A stretch of 64,000 nucleotides of DNA from an uncultured Alphaproteobacteria bacterium (GTDB lineage Bacteria > Pseudomonadota > Alphaproteobacteria > Rs-D84). The DNA lies in NCBI GenBank assembly GCA_934230415.1, contig CAKQEW010000005.1, positions 36,448 to 100,447 of the forward strand, read 5' to 3'. The notes beneath the pieces were generated by a model. That model was not told where the DNA came from and searched no databases. It worked only from the letters and a program-made list of their open reading frames with translations. Shown here piece after piece: positions 9,401 through 17,079 of this stretch (its first letter is position 1; each line of letters begins with the position of its first letter). The translations under genes were made by a program, and so were the position numbers.

Positions 9401-12400
9401 CGGCAGCCAGTGCCAGTGGGTACAGCGCCACGATTGAATTGGTGGATACACTGAAATCCAACCCGGGTCATTATGCGGGCACTACGGCAATATCGTGCAC
9501 ACCGTGCCCAATTGGGTCATATTGCCCGGCATCGGCAACCACACCGACGACATGTGCAAACTGGACATATGCGTCCAAGACGGGAATGTCATCGTGCACG
9601 GCGTGCCCCGCCCTGACCAGTGGCTGGACCAAGGCGAATTCAACCGGCACGGGATGGAAAGCACACACCAGCTGTGTCCAAATTAGCCCGACAGTGAAAA
9701 ATTGTGATGTTGGTGACCTGAAACAGGTGGCGGCGTCCGATGGCGCAACCACATGGGGCGCGTCCAGTGTCAACACCGCGTTGAGTGCGCAGCCGGGTGC
9801 ATTTGTTGATAAAACAGCATGTACGCTCTGCACAGGTGCGAATTATAGTGCGGGTGGTACGGTACAATCGTGCACACCGTGCCCAAGTATTTATACATCT
9901 GATACGACCAATGGTAAATCGGTTGCGACACAATGTCGTGTGACGACGGGCAACGGTTATTATGTCAAGGCCGCCGGGGATGCCACACTGACCCAGTGCG
10001 AGAATACCGGGTTCTATTGCCCATCGGCCAGTGTTGCATATGGCAGTGCGAACGAGCATCAGGCATGTCCAACGCCAGCAGACCACAAAATGGCGGTTGC
10101 GGATATCCCGTCCGAATATTATACGTCTGCGATTGCGGCTACGGGTATTAATACGCCAGCGGGACGTTGGAGTATTTCACAGTGCCAAGTAATCAATACT
10201 TACGAGGGGACGCGTGGCAGACTGTATGATTACCGCACGTATAATACCACCAGTGAACGGTACGATATCAAGAGTCGTAGTGTCCTGTGGCACGTGGCGA
10301 AACCGGGTTATTATCTGACCGGGACAAAGACAGGATGCGGTACATACGCATACTATGCCGAGGCCAAAGAGTGCGAGAAAAATTCGTTCTGTCCGGGTAA
10401 GGGGCCAACCGTCTGCAACGCCAGCAACAAGGCAGAGGTTCAGGTTGATAATTTCGGTATGGAATCGTGCAGTACGCTGGACAGTGGCAAGTATGCGACA
10501 TCCGATGGTGGCGCCGCCGCAAACTCATCCGCCGCATGTTATCTGATGACAACAAGCTCAAACTTTGTCAAGACAGCAGGCGAACCAGAAGTCGCGTGCG
10601 AGGCAAATGGATATTGCCCAGGTAATATAAGAGTATATTACGGATCAACCGGCGGGCGGAACACATGCCCAACGAAATATCCATTGGCGGCGGCCAGCTC
10701 TAACAGTGACCTGGATTGCTATGTTACAACCGCGGCGGGGAAATATGTCGCAACGGTTGGCGCGGGTCAAGTGAACTGTGCGGGTACAGGTTACTATTGC
10801 CCAGGTGGTACTAACGTGTATTCGGGTGCGTATGGTTCACGTCTGACCACGGGTGGACGCAACCAGTGCCCAGCGGGATACCGTGACCTGGTGGCAACGT
10901 CGTCTGTGACCAAGGAGGCCCAGTGCACCATGAACGTTGCGGGTGGTAAATATGTCGCCACGGCCAAGGAATCGGCGGCCAGTGGTACATGTGCGGCGGG
11001 ATATGCCCGTGCGGCACACACCGTAACATACGGCAACACATCGTCATGCACGGCGTGTACGGGTGCAACATATGCCGATGCGACCGGTATGGCGGCATGT
11101 ACCGCATGCCCAACCGCCAAGACATATGCGTCTGCGGTGACGGGATATGCCTATTGGAACACAGGCAAGGATGGCGATCATACAATCAGCACTGGTTGCT
11201 ATGCGAACTTCAGTGCGTCTACGTTGGATAACGGCAGTATGACGTCATCGCATTGTTACCTGGGTACAGACGGTGATTATGGTAACACCGTTGGCAAGGC
11301 CGGCTGTTGGGTAAATGTCAGCGATCTGAAATGTAATGCCGGTTATTACAACTATGCCGCCAATACTGGGTCTACTCAGCCTGGGTATAAATCGCGTACG
11401 GAATTATTAGCGAATGCTTGCGTTGATGTGGGTGATGGATACTGGTCGGCGGCGGATGTCCTGACGCGAAATCAGTGCCCGGTGGACAATGGATACAACC
11501 ACAGTGCGGCGCCACGCAGCAGCCAGGATAACTGTTACCTGACGACAACCGCGGGCAATTATGTCAAGACCGCGGGCGCGGGCCAGACACAGTGCGAGGC
11601 CGGATACTATTGCCCGGGTAATACAAATGTGTATTACAGTGGTACAACCCCAACAACGGGTGGCCGCAATGCCGCAACGCCGGGACACTTTGTGGCGAAC
11701 GCGGGCGCATCCGCCCAGGTTGCATGTGCGGTTGGCTCTTATACCAGCGCCGCCGCCCAAACCGCCTGTATCGCGTGTGGATCTGGCACGGGTATTGATG
11801 AACACTGGGGAATGACAACCACTGGTGTTGGTCAGACCAGCTGTAATGCCGAATGTCCAGATACAGAAAATGGTATCAAGGGCTGGAGAAACCCGGTTTG
11901 GAACAAGAATAACACTGTGACCGACCTGTGTGTGCCGAATTCGTGTGTGGGTGATCACTATCTGGATACCGACACGAATACATGTCCACGTTGCGACAGT
12001 TTCGCAAACGGTCTGTATCCGCACAGCCCGTCCAATGGCACAACCGGTGGACGTGAGGCGTGTTTCGCACGGCGTTCAGAACTGAATGGGTATCACATCG
12101 CCTATAACTATGACGAAGTGGCAACTGCATGCCAGCCGGGATCATACTCTTACTATGTGTATGACGAAAATAATGGTGGTTCGGTTGTGCACTATGGTGA
12201 AAGCTATAACTGCACCAAGTGCGGCGGAAACACTTATTCGGACAAGGAGGCGGCAACAGAATGCACACCGTGTCTGGATAATTATGTAATCACGTCGGGC
12301 AATTCACATGATACGGCGTTGATGTGTGAACTGGCGTGTCCGGGTGGTTCGTATGTTCCGTATGCAAACAGCACGACATGTGCCAATGTTGGCGTGGGAT

Positions 12401-13104
12401 ATTGGGTCAGTGCAAACACAACGCCACAAGGCGAAGTTGGTAAACGATATGCATGCCCGGCCGGAATGACGACGATTGGTTATGGCCTGGGCGCGGACGA
12501 GGCTGGTGACTGTGGGCGTATCCTGCATGTGGGTGATAACAAGTTGTACCTGCGCAGCGATAAAAAGACCACGCCGTCGCTGAATGTCCTGGTTGATGGC
12601 ACAAAGTTCTATGGCAATATGTCAACTGAAAGCAAGACGTTGACCAGTGGTGTAGACGAGTCGTTGCGTATCAAGAATGGTGACACAACGTATTCAGTAT
12701 ATGATGATATGGTTGATTATAAATCGTCATCGGGTTCTGCGACAAAACTGAATCCGACCATTAATTCAACCAGTATCGTGCCGGCGAATATCAGTGCGTC
12801 TGCGGGTGTGACGAATTGGTCCGCGGTATTCAGCTATGGCACGTTGAGTGGAATATCCGCATGTACCGCGGACGCTGGATCTAGGTTTAATGTTGATGAA
12901 ACCAAGAATTTTGCAGCTGGTGGCAGTGGTAGCCAGTGTTGGTGCAAGATGACGTCACCTGCAACATCGGGATGGGTGTACATTACCAGTTTAGGTAGCA
13001 CATGTAACAACAAGTGTGCGTATATCTGTGCCCAAAATATTGGCTCAAACAGAAACGCACCAACTACACGAACAAACATGTTCAGCAGTGCGGGCGTGTT
13101 ATAG
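3466..13104 (+). CDS. Giant secreted Cys-rich repeat protein with InlB-type repeats
   Basis: A protein of about 3,212 residues, continuous without frame breaks. I place the start at the ATG at 3466, which begins a classical signal peptide (about 24 residues, ending NSLAAG) after a purine-rich ribosome site. The open frame extends upstream, but that part lies opposite rnpB; the ATG at 3430 is an alternative. After the signal come two tandem ~70-residue Cys units (3535-3950). Next are four InlB B-repeat/Listeria-Bacteroides-type modules ending FMGWYDNA..., GGWYTE... and YAGWK or YAKWT (5415-6105 and 6987-7234). Thousands of bases of short modules with CxxC, CPAG and YYCPG patterns follow, resembling growth-factor-receptor or ephrin-receptor-like Cys repeats. 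The C-terminus is a unique Cys-containing domain with CWCKM and CAYICAQ. No LPXTG, autotransporter barrel or transmembrane anchor is visible. By analogy with proteins of this composition it is probably an exported surface or matrix protein; the function is unknown. Confidence 0.8.
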   Translation: MSRILRFFVFIVTVFYAGNSLAAGYTCSTDRLYTSCASGYYLSNCGSSTSGWTGQTISESSIKTANSCVKGTNTAYTYAGGAVCPKATSTSSSGYSCPTYKKYTSCNAGYYPSACGTDKTKWTGQTIAASEMVAGNSCIKGTDSGYTYQATAGTVCPKKAGITVTCAAGQYIPRGKTTCETCPADSFCSSGTYTIPASGATSPMGLRSCLDETQWQWEDYHSDDGDDLIDDMFYSNSDAGSTTIGQCYLTLMPGAAVYTQGGSLVVCRAGDYCNVDGERIYFNSDEHPNTGGATACAQGSYSAAGASACTACQNGTTTSGTGSTSCGVSCTGFAGTATWATATWNSDNTVTNRCAAASCDENYTLNERGYCEGKTYKITYIVVNNTPVDPNNLPGDANVESGQFEYMYDPRSDGERLPHYGDLIGEAALRELGRNNLSYADGYTWCPSDKWDPLRGCSESITNIPAGTSGNITLYAIWTYHVYQAELNLGSGILGLGNTTPSSGVVTIEELYGMTWADPSTGTEIASVEIPFNYGVFDGYYTAQTGGDQIIPATGVLPVPTTLNIDNTTDETMPLYAQYTEPTCRVEHGRGDMTNGCSEVRPLHTNADKFDNMLQVYVDCETGYSGADGDDYLTIDATTVGQTVFTGACLARTATVSFNANSGTGGQTATVTATYDAAMPTISTTAPTRAGYTFMGWYDNADYTKGAQYYTAAGASARTWNKTANTTLYAGWKADTYTITYNLNGGTNATANPATYNIETATITLGTPTKTGYTFGGWYTESAFTNKVTQIAKGSTGNKTFYAKWTAIPYTITYNLDGGTNATANPATYNIETATITLGTPTKTGYTFGGWYTESAFTNKVTQIAKGSTGNKTFYAKWTAKIIPVTLRSYDDTTTHQTVYLKYDTGWFSDAAATTAITTITKPTRSGYTFRGYSMEKRGDQTANLSDVAPVAWVVRYDAKLLPGATAFSDATTLYAAWIRDCVQPSNGSCTMTINASNNFGQYTTKCNDNYTMASGNGTYNPVCSGNIYAITLNATQNGGTGGTSAIYQVYGTQWTSDNTGATKITSVTMPTKANNVFNGYYSAATGGTQYITNAGAISAGNKTFTADTTIYAQYSAASCNVTHGSATMTISGNRVSCAVTCNTGYSKSGGTDTTATFTTTGAVGAATVSASCVARTATVSFNANSGTGGQTATVTATYDAAMPTISTTAPTRTGYTFMGWYDNADYTKGTQYYTAAGASARTWNKTANTTLYAGWKINSYTCAAGQYLKAGATSCAACTAGNKCAGGSYTFNTSADQGLVACSGATEYQDATGQSSCKTPSNGHYKKDNTSQQVCGAGYFCAAGVREACPEKYVNGSATAGAKSECAIKTEAGKYIATVNSATQTPCPATKYCESELVYYGKKNEPTACPAADSTTARTTYPDDYLNPTMTSFNLQTWSTGLKSKSECQANYQFDNAAGHFVVESVLFNTSSGKYDVGGSKYYNKLNAGWYLTDRHSDTYCDVTTRTMIYKNAVACPAGSYCPGYNSMPLCSTGTYETEMGKFGCGDVYPNSPAKSGAQTACYLTTTPGKYVKTANSDQVRCELGDWCRGSVQVNYGSIGGNSHCSSLTGVSVTGGTYTSAAGSSANTACKYTAPNKTITGCKTVTTNTVTYNGTAWPATTYGVTANGGYIISGNNTATATCSRCDGAVWSAGGTATSCTPCPAQTSGWTRGTGNGWNAVTQCYQTKEVGGDCSAGVLKQNATSTTAWGASTISTPLQANPGSIVEGQRCKQCLAGTFSAGGTATSCSACSGSTQFSAANASQCSTVRAGYYTTGCNSSGNQCTGQSQCTSGTWCASGVQNQCSSLTGVSVTGGKYTSAAGATANTACKYTAPNKTIDGCKTVTTNTVTYTGTAWPATTYGVTANGGHIISGNNTAAATCSMCTGAKYSAGGAATSCTPCPAADNGWTAAAPNASITYAACYEYQTPANCASGRVKRAAASASGYSATIELVDTLKSNPGHYAGTTAISCTPCPIGSYCPASATTPTTCANWTYASKTGMSSCTACPALTSGWTKANSTGTGWKAHTSCVQISPTVKNCDVGDLKQVAASDGATTWGASSVNTALSAQPGAFVDKTACTLCTGANYSAGGTVQSCTPCPSIYTSDTTNGKSVATQCRVTTGNGYYVKAAGDATLTQCENTGFYCPSASVAYGSANEHQACPTPADHKMAVADIPSEYYTSAIAATGINTPAGRWSISQCQVINTYEGTRGRLYDYRTYNTTSERYDIKSRSVLWHVAKPGYYLTGTKTGCGTYAYYAEAKECEKNSFCPGKGPTVCNASNKAEVQVDNFGMESCSTLDSGKYATSDGGAAANSSAACYLMTTSSNFVKTAGEPEVACEANGYCPGNIRVYYGSTGGRNTCPTKYPLAAASSNSDLDCYVTTAAGKYVATVGAGQVNCAGTGYYCPGGTNVYSGAYGSRLTTGGRNQCPAGYRDLVATSSVTKEAQCTMNVAGGKYVATAKESAASGTCAAGYARAAHTVTYGNTSSCTACTGATYADATGMAACTACPTAKTYASAVTGYAYWNTGKDGDHTISTGCYANFSASTLDNGSMTSSHCYLGTDGDYGNTVGKAGCWVNVSDLKCNAGYYNYAANTGSTQPGYKSRTELLANACVDVGDGYWSAADVLTRNQCPVDNGYNHSAAPRSSQDNCYLTTTAGNYVKTAGAGQTQCEAGYYCPGNTNVYYSGTTPTTGGRNAATPGHFVANAGASAQVACAVGSYTSAAAQTACIACGSGTGIDEHWGMTTTGVGQTSCNAECPDTENGIKGWRNPVWNKNNTVTDLCVPNSCVGDHYLDTDTNTCPRCDSFANGLYPHSPSNGTTGGREACFARRSELNGYHIAYNYDEVATACQPGSYSYYVYDENNGGSVVHYGESYNCTKCGGNTYSDKEAATECTPCLDNYVITSGNSHDTALMCELACPGGSYVPYANSTTCANVGVGYWVSANTTPQGEVGKRYACPAGMTTIGYGLGADEAGDCGRILHVGDNKLYLRSDKKTTPSLNVLVDGTKFYGNMSTESKTLTSGVDESLRIKNGDTTYSVYDDMVDYKSSSGSATKLNPTINSTSIVPANISASAGVTNWSAVFSYGTLSGISACTADAGSRFNVDETKNFAAGGSGSQCWCKMTSPATSGWVYITSLGSTCNNKCAYICAQNIGSNRNAPTTRTNMFSSAGVL
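5415..5662 (+). repeat. InlB-type module, copy A
   Basis: A coding repeat inside the giant gene. It recurs at 6987-7234 at a distance of 1,572 bp with only scattered base changes. It encodes a module beginning ARTATVSFNANSGTGGQ and ending LYAGWK. Confidence 0.85.
5682..6105 (+). repeat. Tandem pair of near-identical 219-bp InlB-type modules
   Basis: Copies at 5682-5886 and 5901-6105 are offset by exactly 219 bp (73 residues) and differ at only a few bases. Each encodes a Listeria-Bacteroides repeat with GYTFGGWYTESAF and FYAKWTA. The near-identity at DNA level points to recent duplication or gene conversion. Confidence 0.85.
6987..7234 (+). repeat. InlB-type module, copy A'
   Basis: Second copy of the module at 5415-5662. 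It encodes the same repeat with one visible residue difference (RTGYTF for RAGYTF) and TQYY for AQYY. Confidence 0.85.
8281..8580 (+). repeat. Cys-module block, first copy
   Basis: Encodes CSSLTGVSVTGGTYTSAAG through TSCTPCPA. The same block recurs about 714 bp downstream (8995-9294) with moderate third-position divergence, so it is older than the InlB duplications. Confidence 0.75.
8995..9294 (+). repeat. Cys-module block, second copy
   Basis: Partner of the block at 8281-8580, offset 714 bp. It encodes CSSLTGVSVTGGKYTSAAG through TSCTPCPA. Confidence 0.75.
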
Positions 13105-13131
13105 AAATCGGGGTTTATCCCCGATTTTTTT
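13105..13131 (+). terminator. Terminator of the giant gene
   Basis: The hairpin AAATCGGGG-tttat-CCCCGATTT followed by T residues begins directly after the stop codon. Confidence 0.85.
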
Positions 13132-13152
13132 ATGTTGTCCCTGCAGGGACCA

Positions 13153-13181
13153 AATCGTCATTCCTGCGCAGGCAGGGATAG
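13153..13181. repeat. REP-like palindrome, second copy
   Basis: CGTCATTCCTGC-gca-GGCAGGGAT has the same CGTCAT lead and palindromic body plan as the elements near 3287 and 13906. The rest of 13132-13283 shows nothing recognisable. Confidence 0.55.
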
Positions 13182-13283
13182 GGTCTATGCAGTGCGAGCG
13201 AATGCGAACCAAATACAAAACATTGCGGGCTCTCAAGACCACCCCGGTGCTTCGCACCACCCCTCCACACACACGCACGGGGA

Positions 13284-13309
13284 ATAAAAAACGCCACGAT
13301 GGTGGCGTT
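13284..13309 (-). terminator. Terminator of the minus-strand unknown gene
   Basis: On the minus strand AACGCCAC-catc-GTGGCGTT is followed by a T-run, immediately after the stop of the gene at 13314-13790. Confidence 0.75.
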
Positions 13310-13313
13310 GGTG

Positions 13314-13790
13314 TTATTTGCTGAGTTCGCGCAGGCGTTGAATCGCCAGCAACAGGAATGAATTTGCGGCTTCTTGGACGGCGGTGGCGGCAAACTTAAA
13401 ATTGCCCGAAACCAGCCACCCAACACTGGGTAAATTTAATTCCCCTGTGTATATGTTGCGCCATACCAGCGTGCCGGCAACTGTTTTGCCGTCGCGAACA
13501 TATTTTGGGTTTTGAATTGCACGACCAATTTCTGGCATAAAATATGGCTCTGTTTGCATGACAGCCATGGCGACCAAATCACAGTTTCTCATGTGAATCC
13601 CTGGGTAAATGGTCGTGTTTTGGTGCAATACTTGGGCGCGCACGGTATCGATTTCTTGCTGTTGTGGGATGCCGGTGTTGTTCAGTGTGTTGGTGTTCCA
13701 ACATTCTAAATCATAGTTGTAATAAATCAGCCCTGAATGGTTCGCGCCGAATAATTGCTGCATTTCTGCGTCTGTTAATTTTTTTACCAT
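13314..13790 (-). CDS. Protein of unknown function, 158 residues
   Basis: I do not recognise the family. The protein is acidic to neutral with no signal peptide or membrane segment. It starts MVKKLTDAEMQQLFGANH, contains an aromatic-rich stretch (GLIYYNYDLECWN), and ends in a probable amphipathic helix (LLLAIQRLRELSK). A good ribosome site (AGGAAAC) precedes the ATG and a dedicated terminator follows, so it is very likely a real monocistronic gene. Confidence 0.6.
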   Translation of the reverse strand: MVKKLTDAEMQQLFGANHSGLIYYNYDLECWNTNTLNNTGIPQQQEIDTVRAQVLHQNTTIYPGIHMRNCDLVAMAVMQTEPYFMPEIGRAIQNPKYVRDGKTVAGTLVWRNIYTGELNLPSVGWLVSGNFKFAATAVQEAANSFLLLAIQRLRELSK

Positions 13791-13855
13791 TTTGTTTCCT
13801 GTTTTTTTGTGATTATAGGACTGAAATACAGTTTGTCAAGCACGTGCGATTTTTA

Positions 13856-13936
13856 GAGAATAGATAATAGATGCGCGCCGAATGGCGCGGTTTTTTTCTA
13901 TTGCCTAGATTCCGTGGTCGAACCACGGAATGACAT
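13856..13936. repeat. Composite REP-like element with orphan hairpin
   Basis: It begins with GAATAGATAATAGATG, matching the word flanking the element at 3247-3380. It then has CGCGCC-gaat-GGCGCG followed by seven T residues (13874-13897). It ends with the palindrome ATTCCGTGG-tcgaa-CCACGGAAT plus GACAT, the reverse sense of the CGTCAT lead. The hairpin is shaped like a plus-strand terminator, but no plus-strand gene ends here. Confidence 0.55.
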
Positions 13937-13968
13937 AATTTATTATTACTGCCCTGCCCGCGTCGGAA

Positions 13969-14184
13969 TCAGCGTTTTTCGCCACTGTGACGGGCCGCCG
14001 ACAATGCCGTGCGTAATGATTGGGACGCAATCTGGCGAATTTTTGGCGCAAACGTGCGCATGTTCATTGCGTCGGCAACACTGTCGGCGAAAATCTGGGC
14101 AATGTATTCCAATTGCGTTGGTGCAATCACGAAAACGTCGCTGGTTATGTTTGATGTGCTTAATTTCTGAACTGGCTCACGCAT
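13969..14184 (-). CDS. Small protein of unknown function, 71 residues
   Basis: I chose the ATG at 14184 because a strong ribosome site (GGGGGA, 6 nt before it) lies there. The longer frame to 14301 overlaps the probable secA promoter. The product (MREPVQKLSTSNITSDVFVI, ending HSGEKR) has no signal, membrane helix or familiar motif. Its N-terminal half predicts beta structure and its C-terminal half predicts helix. No function is proposed. Confidence 0.5.
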   Translation of the reverse strand: MREPVQKLSTSNITSDVFVIAPTQLEYIAQIFADSVADAMNMRTFAPKIRQIASQSLRTALSAARHSGEKR

Positions 14185-14284
14185 AATTAATCCCCCCTGA
14201 CCCGTCGGCTGGCAATGGTTTTTCAGGAAAAAATCCCTGCCACCACTTGTTTGTTTTCTTGTTTGCATTATATCATAAAGTATC

Positions 14285-14313
14285 TTGACCGCAAGGTGCA
14301 AAATTGCTATAAA
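14285..14313 (+). promoter_or_regulatory. Sigma-70 promoter of secA
   Basis: TTGACC (14285-14290), 17-bp spacer, TATAAA (14308-14313). The start codon follows 26 bp later with an AAGGAAAA ribosome site. Confidence 0.75.
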
Positions 14314-14339
14314 TCTGGGGAAAAAGACAAGGAAAAGTT

Positions 14340-16955
14340 ATGTTAAAAAATATTATTACAAAAGTGTTGGGTTCGGCGAACGATCGTTTGGTGAAATCTT
14401 ATGATAAAACAGTGTCGCTGATTAATGATTTGGAACCAAAATATCATGCAATGACCGATGACCAATTGCGCGAACAAACGCAAAACCTGCGCGCGCGTCT
14501 GCAGGCGGGCGAAAAAGAAAAAAATATTTTGCCAGACGCGTTTGCCCTGGTGCGCGAGGCATCTGTGCGTACAATCGGCCTGCGTCACTTTAATGTCCAG
14601 ATTATTGGCGGTATGGTTCTGACCGGCGGTCAAATTGCAGAAATGAAGACCGGTGAAGGTAAAACATTGGTCGCGACGTTGGCGTTATTCTTAAAGGCGC
14701 TGCATGGGCGTGGGGCGCACCTGATTACGGTGAACGATTATTTGGCGTCGCGTGACGCGGCCTGGATGGGCCAGGTTTATCGTTTCTTGGGCCTGACAAT
14801 TGGCACGATTCAGCATGATATGACCGATGACGAACGCCGTGCGGCGTATGCGTGCGATATTACGTATGTGACCAATTCTGAATTGGGTTTTGATTACCTG
14901 CGCGATAATATGAAATTTTCCAAGGCGCAACAGGTTCTGCGCCCGCTGTATTTCGCCATTGTTGACGAAGTGGACAGTATTTTGATTGACGAGGCACGTA
15001 CCCCGTTGATTATTTCGGGCCCGGCCGAGGATACCAGCGAACTGTACGCCCAGGTTGATGCGGTGGTTGCGAAATTAAATCCATCTGATTATAAAAAGGA
15101 TGAAAAAGATCGCCATGTTACCCTGACGGAATCGGGGGTGGATACAATTACGCGTATGCTGAAAGACGCCGGGTTGTTGGTTGGCGATAATTTGTATGCG
15201 TCTGAAAATGCCGCGTTGGTTATGCATATTCAGCAATCGCTGTTGGCGCACCATTTGTACCAGAAAAACGTGAACTATGTCGTGCGCGATGGCGAGATTC
15301 TGATTGTTGATGAATTTACCGGTCGTGTTATGACCGGCCGTCGCTTTGGCAAGGGATTGCACCAGGCGATAGAGGCCAAAGAACATGTTCAGGTTCAGCC
15401 AGAAAATCAGACAGTATCCAGCATTTCATACCAGAATCTGTTTCGGTTGTATGAAACGTTGTCAGGTATGACGGGTACCGCCATGACCGAGGCCGCTGAA
15501 TTTGAGGAAATTTATAAATTGCGTGTGGTTTCTATTCCGACAAATCGCCCGGTTGCGCGTATTGATCATCATGATGAAATCTATCGCAACAAGGATGAAA
15601 AATACGATGCGATTATCAAACAGATTCAGGATTGTATGAACAGAAAGCAGCCTGTGTTGGTTGGCACTGTGTCAATTGAAAAGTCCGAAGAACTGGCGGC
15701 GATTGTGCGCAAGAAGTTGGGTATTAATCCGGCGGTTCTGAATGCAAAACACCACGAATCTGAAGCAAAAATCGTGGCCCAGGCGGGTGCGCCGGGTGCC
15801 GTTACAATCGCAACGAATATGGCGGGGCGTGGGACGGACATTAAACTGGGTGGTAATGCCGAAGACTTAATTGCCGACCTGGATGAAAACGCACCAGATT
15901 ACGCGGATAAAAAGAAGGAAATCTATGACCGCATTGAACAGAATAAAAAGATTGTTCTGGACGCGGGTGGTCTGTATGTGATTGGTACCGAACGCCATGA
16001 ATCCCGCCGTATTGATAACCAGTTGCGCGGGCGCAGTGGCCGCCAGGGTGACCCAGGCGATTCTAAATTCTTTTTGGCGTTGGATGACGATTTGATGCGC
16101 ATCTTTGGGGCGGCACGCTTGAACGGTATGCTGACAACACTGGGGTTAAAACCAGGCGAAGCGATTACGCATCCGTGGATAACCAAGGCGCTGGAAAAGG
16201 CCCAGAAGCGCGTAGAAGCCCGCTATTTTGAAGCGCGTAAAGAATTGCTGAAATACGACAATGTCATGAACGAACAGCGTGGCGTTGTGTACAAGCAGCG
16301 CGATGATCTGATGACCAGTGAAGACCTGGCGCCATTGGCACGTGAAATGATTGGTGATGTTGTGGAAATCATCTGTGAAAACAACATACCGGAAAAATCG
16401 CACCCGATGGATTGGAATACGACCGGCATTCACGATGCGATGTTGCGTGCGTTTGCGTTGGATATCACAGACATTGAAAAATGGAAAACTGATGAAAACA
16501 TCACCGAACGTCGTGCGTACGAAACGTTGTACAACCTGGCGATGCGTCGTTATGATGCCCAGGCGCAAAAGTATGGCCCAGAACTGATGCAGATGGCATC
16601 GCGCCAGATGATGCTGGGCGCGTTGGATGCGGTGTGGAAACGCCACCTGCAACAGATGGATTATTTGCAGACGGCGATTGGCCTGCGCGGGTATGCCCAG
16701 AAAAATCCGTTATATGAATACAAGCGCGAGGCATTGGAATTGTTCAAAAACACAATTAACAATTTCAAACTGATGTCTGTATCATATATTTCACGCATGG
16801 AACTGACGCGCGCCGATGTTGACGCCACAGAACAACAACGTGCACAACACGACGCGGCATTGAACCAGGCATCCGGTATGGATGCACGGCGTAATGCACC
16901 ATGCCCATGTGGTTCGGGATTAAAGTACAAACACTGTTGTGGAAAACTGCATTAA
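14340..16955 (+). CDS. secA: SecA preprotein translocase ATPase
   Basis: The 871-residue motor that pushes unfolded preproteins through SecYEG. Visible features are the Walker A segment MKTGEGKT (near residue 103), the DEAD-like VDEVDSILIDEARTPLIISG, the NMAGRGTDIKLGG motif of nucleotide-binding domain 2, and GRSGRQGDPG. The preprotein cross-linking and scaffold regions lie between and after these. The last residues form the zinc-binding tail CPCGSGLKYKHCC used to contact SecB or ribosomes. Length is normal. It stands alone with its own promoter and terminator. Export capacity fits the many secreted Cys-rich proteins nearby. Confidence 0.98.
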   Translation: MLKNIITKVLGSANDRLVKSYDKTVSLINDLEPKYHAMTDDQLREQTQNLRARLQAGEKEKNILPDAFALVREASVRTIGLRHFNVQIIGGMVLTGGQIAEMKTGEGKTLVATLALFLKALHGRGAHLITVNDYLASRDAAWMGQVYRFLGLTIGTIQHDMTDDERRAAYACDITYVTNSELGFDYLRDNMKFSKAQQVLRPLYFAIVDEVDSILIDEARTPLIISGPAEDTSELYAQVDAVVAKLNPSDYKKDEKDRHVTLTESGVDTITRMLKDAGLLVGDNLYASENAALVMHIQQSLLAHHLYQKNVNYVVRDGEILIVDEFTGRVMTGRRFGKGLHQAIEAKEHVQVQPENQTVSSISYQNLFRLYETLSGMTGTAMTEAAEFEEIYKLRVVSIPTNRPVARIDHHDEIYRNKDEKYDAIIKQIQDCMNRKQPVLVGTVSIEKSEELAAIVRKKLGINPAVLNAKHHESEAKIVAQAGAPGAVTIATNMAGRGTDIKLGGNAEDLIADLDENAPDYADKKKEIYDRIEQNKKIVLDAGGLYVIGTERHESRRIDNQLRGRSGRQGDPGDSKFFLALDDDLMRIFGAARLNGMLTTLGLKPGEAITHPWITKALEKAQKRVEARYFEARKELLKYDNVMNEQRGVVYKQRDDLMTSEDLAPLAREMIGDVVEIICENNIPEKSHPMDWNTTGIHDAMLRAFALDITDIEKWKTDENITERRAYETLYNLAMRRYDAQAQKYGPELMQMASRQMMLGALDAVWKRHLQQMDYLQTAIGLRGYAQKNPLYEYKREALELFKNTINNFKLMSVSYISRMELTRADVDATEQQRAQHDAALNQASGMDARRNAPCPCGSGLKYKHCCGKLH

Positions 16956-16956
16956 A

Positions 16957-16982
16957 AAAACGGGGCAAATGCCCCGTTTTTT
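16957..16982 (+). terminator. Terminator of secA
   Basis: AACGGGGC-aaat-GCCCCGTT plus T-run, starting two bases after the stop. Confidence 0.85.
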
Positions 16983-17043
16983 ATGACAGAAATACGAGCA
17001 AATTCCTGTCAACAGAAAAATCTGCATTTTTATAAATATCTGG

Positions 17044-17073
17044 TTGCGATTGGTTTGCGATTTTTGCTATTGT
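17044..17073 (+). promoter_or_regulatory. Candidate leaderless promoter of dnaE
   Basis: TTGCGA (17044-17049), 18-bp spacer, TATTGT (17068-17073). Only 6 bp separate the -10 from the ATG at 17080, and there is no Shine-Dalgarno sequence. Confidence 0.5.
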
Positions 17074-17079
17074 TCTGGC

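Noticed and set aside
3535..13000. Possible CRISPR array or minisatellite in the giant gene
   Set aside because: The repeats are in-frame protein modules of 73 to over 100 residues, without short identical repeats and unique spacers.
17044..17079. Upstream in-frame start for dnaE adding 12 residues
   Set aside because: It has no ribosome site, overlaps the predicted promoter, and family members begin at the PHP domain.
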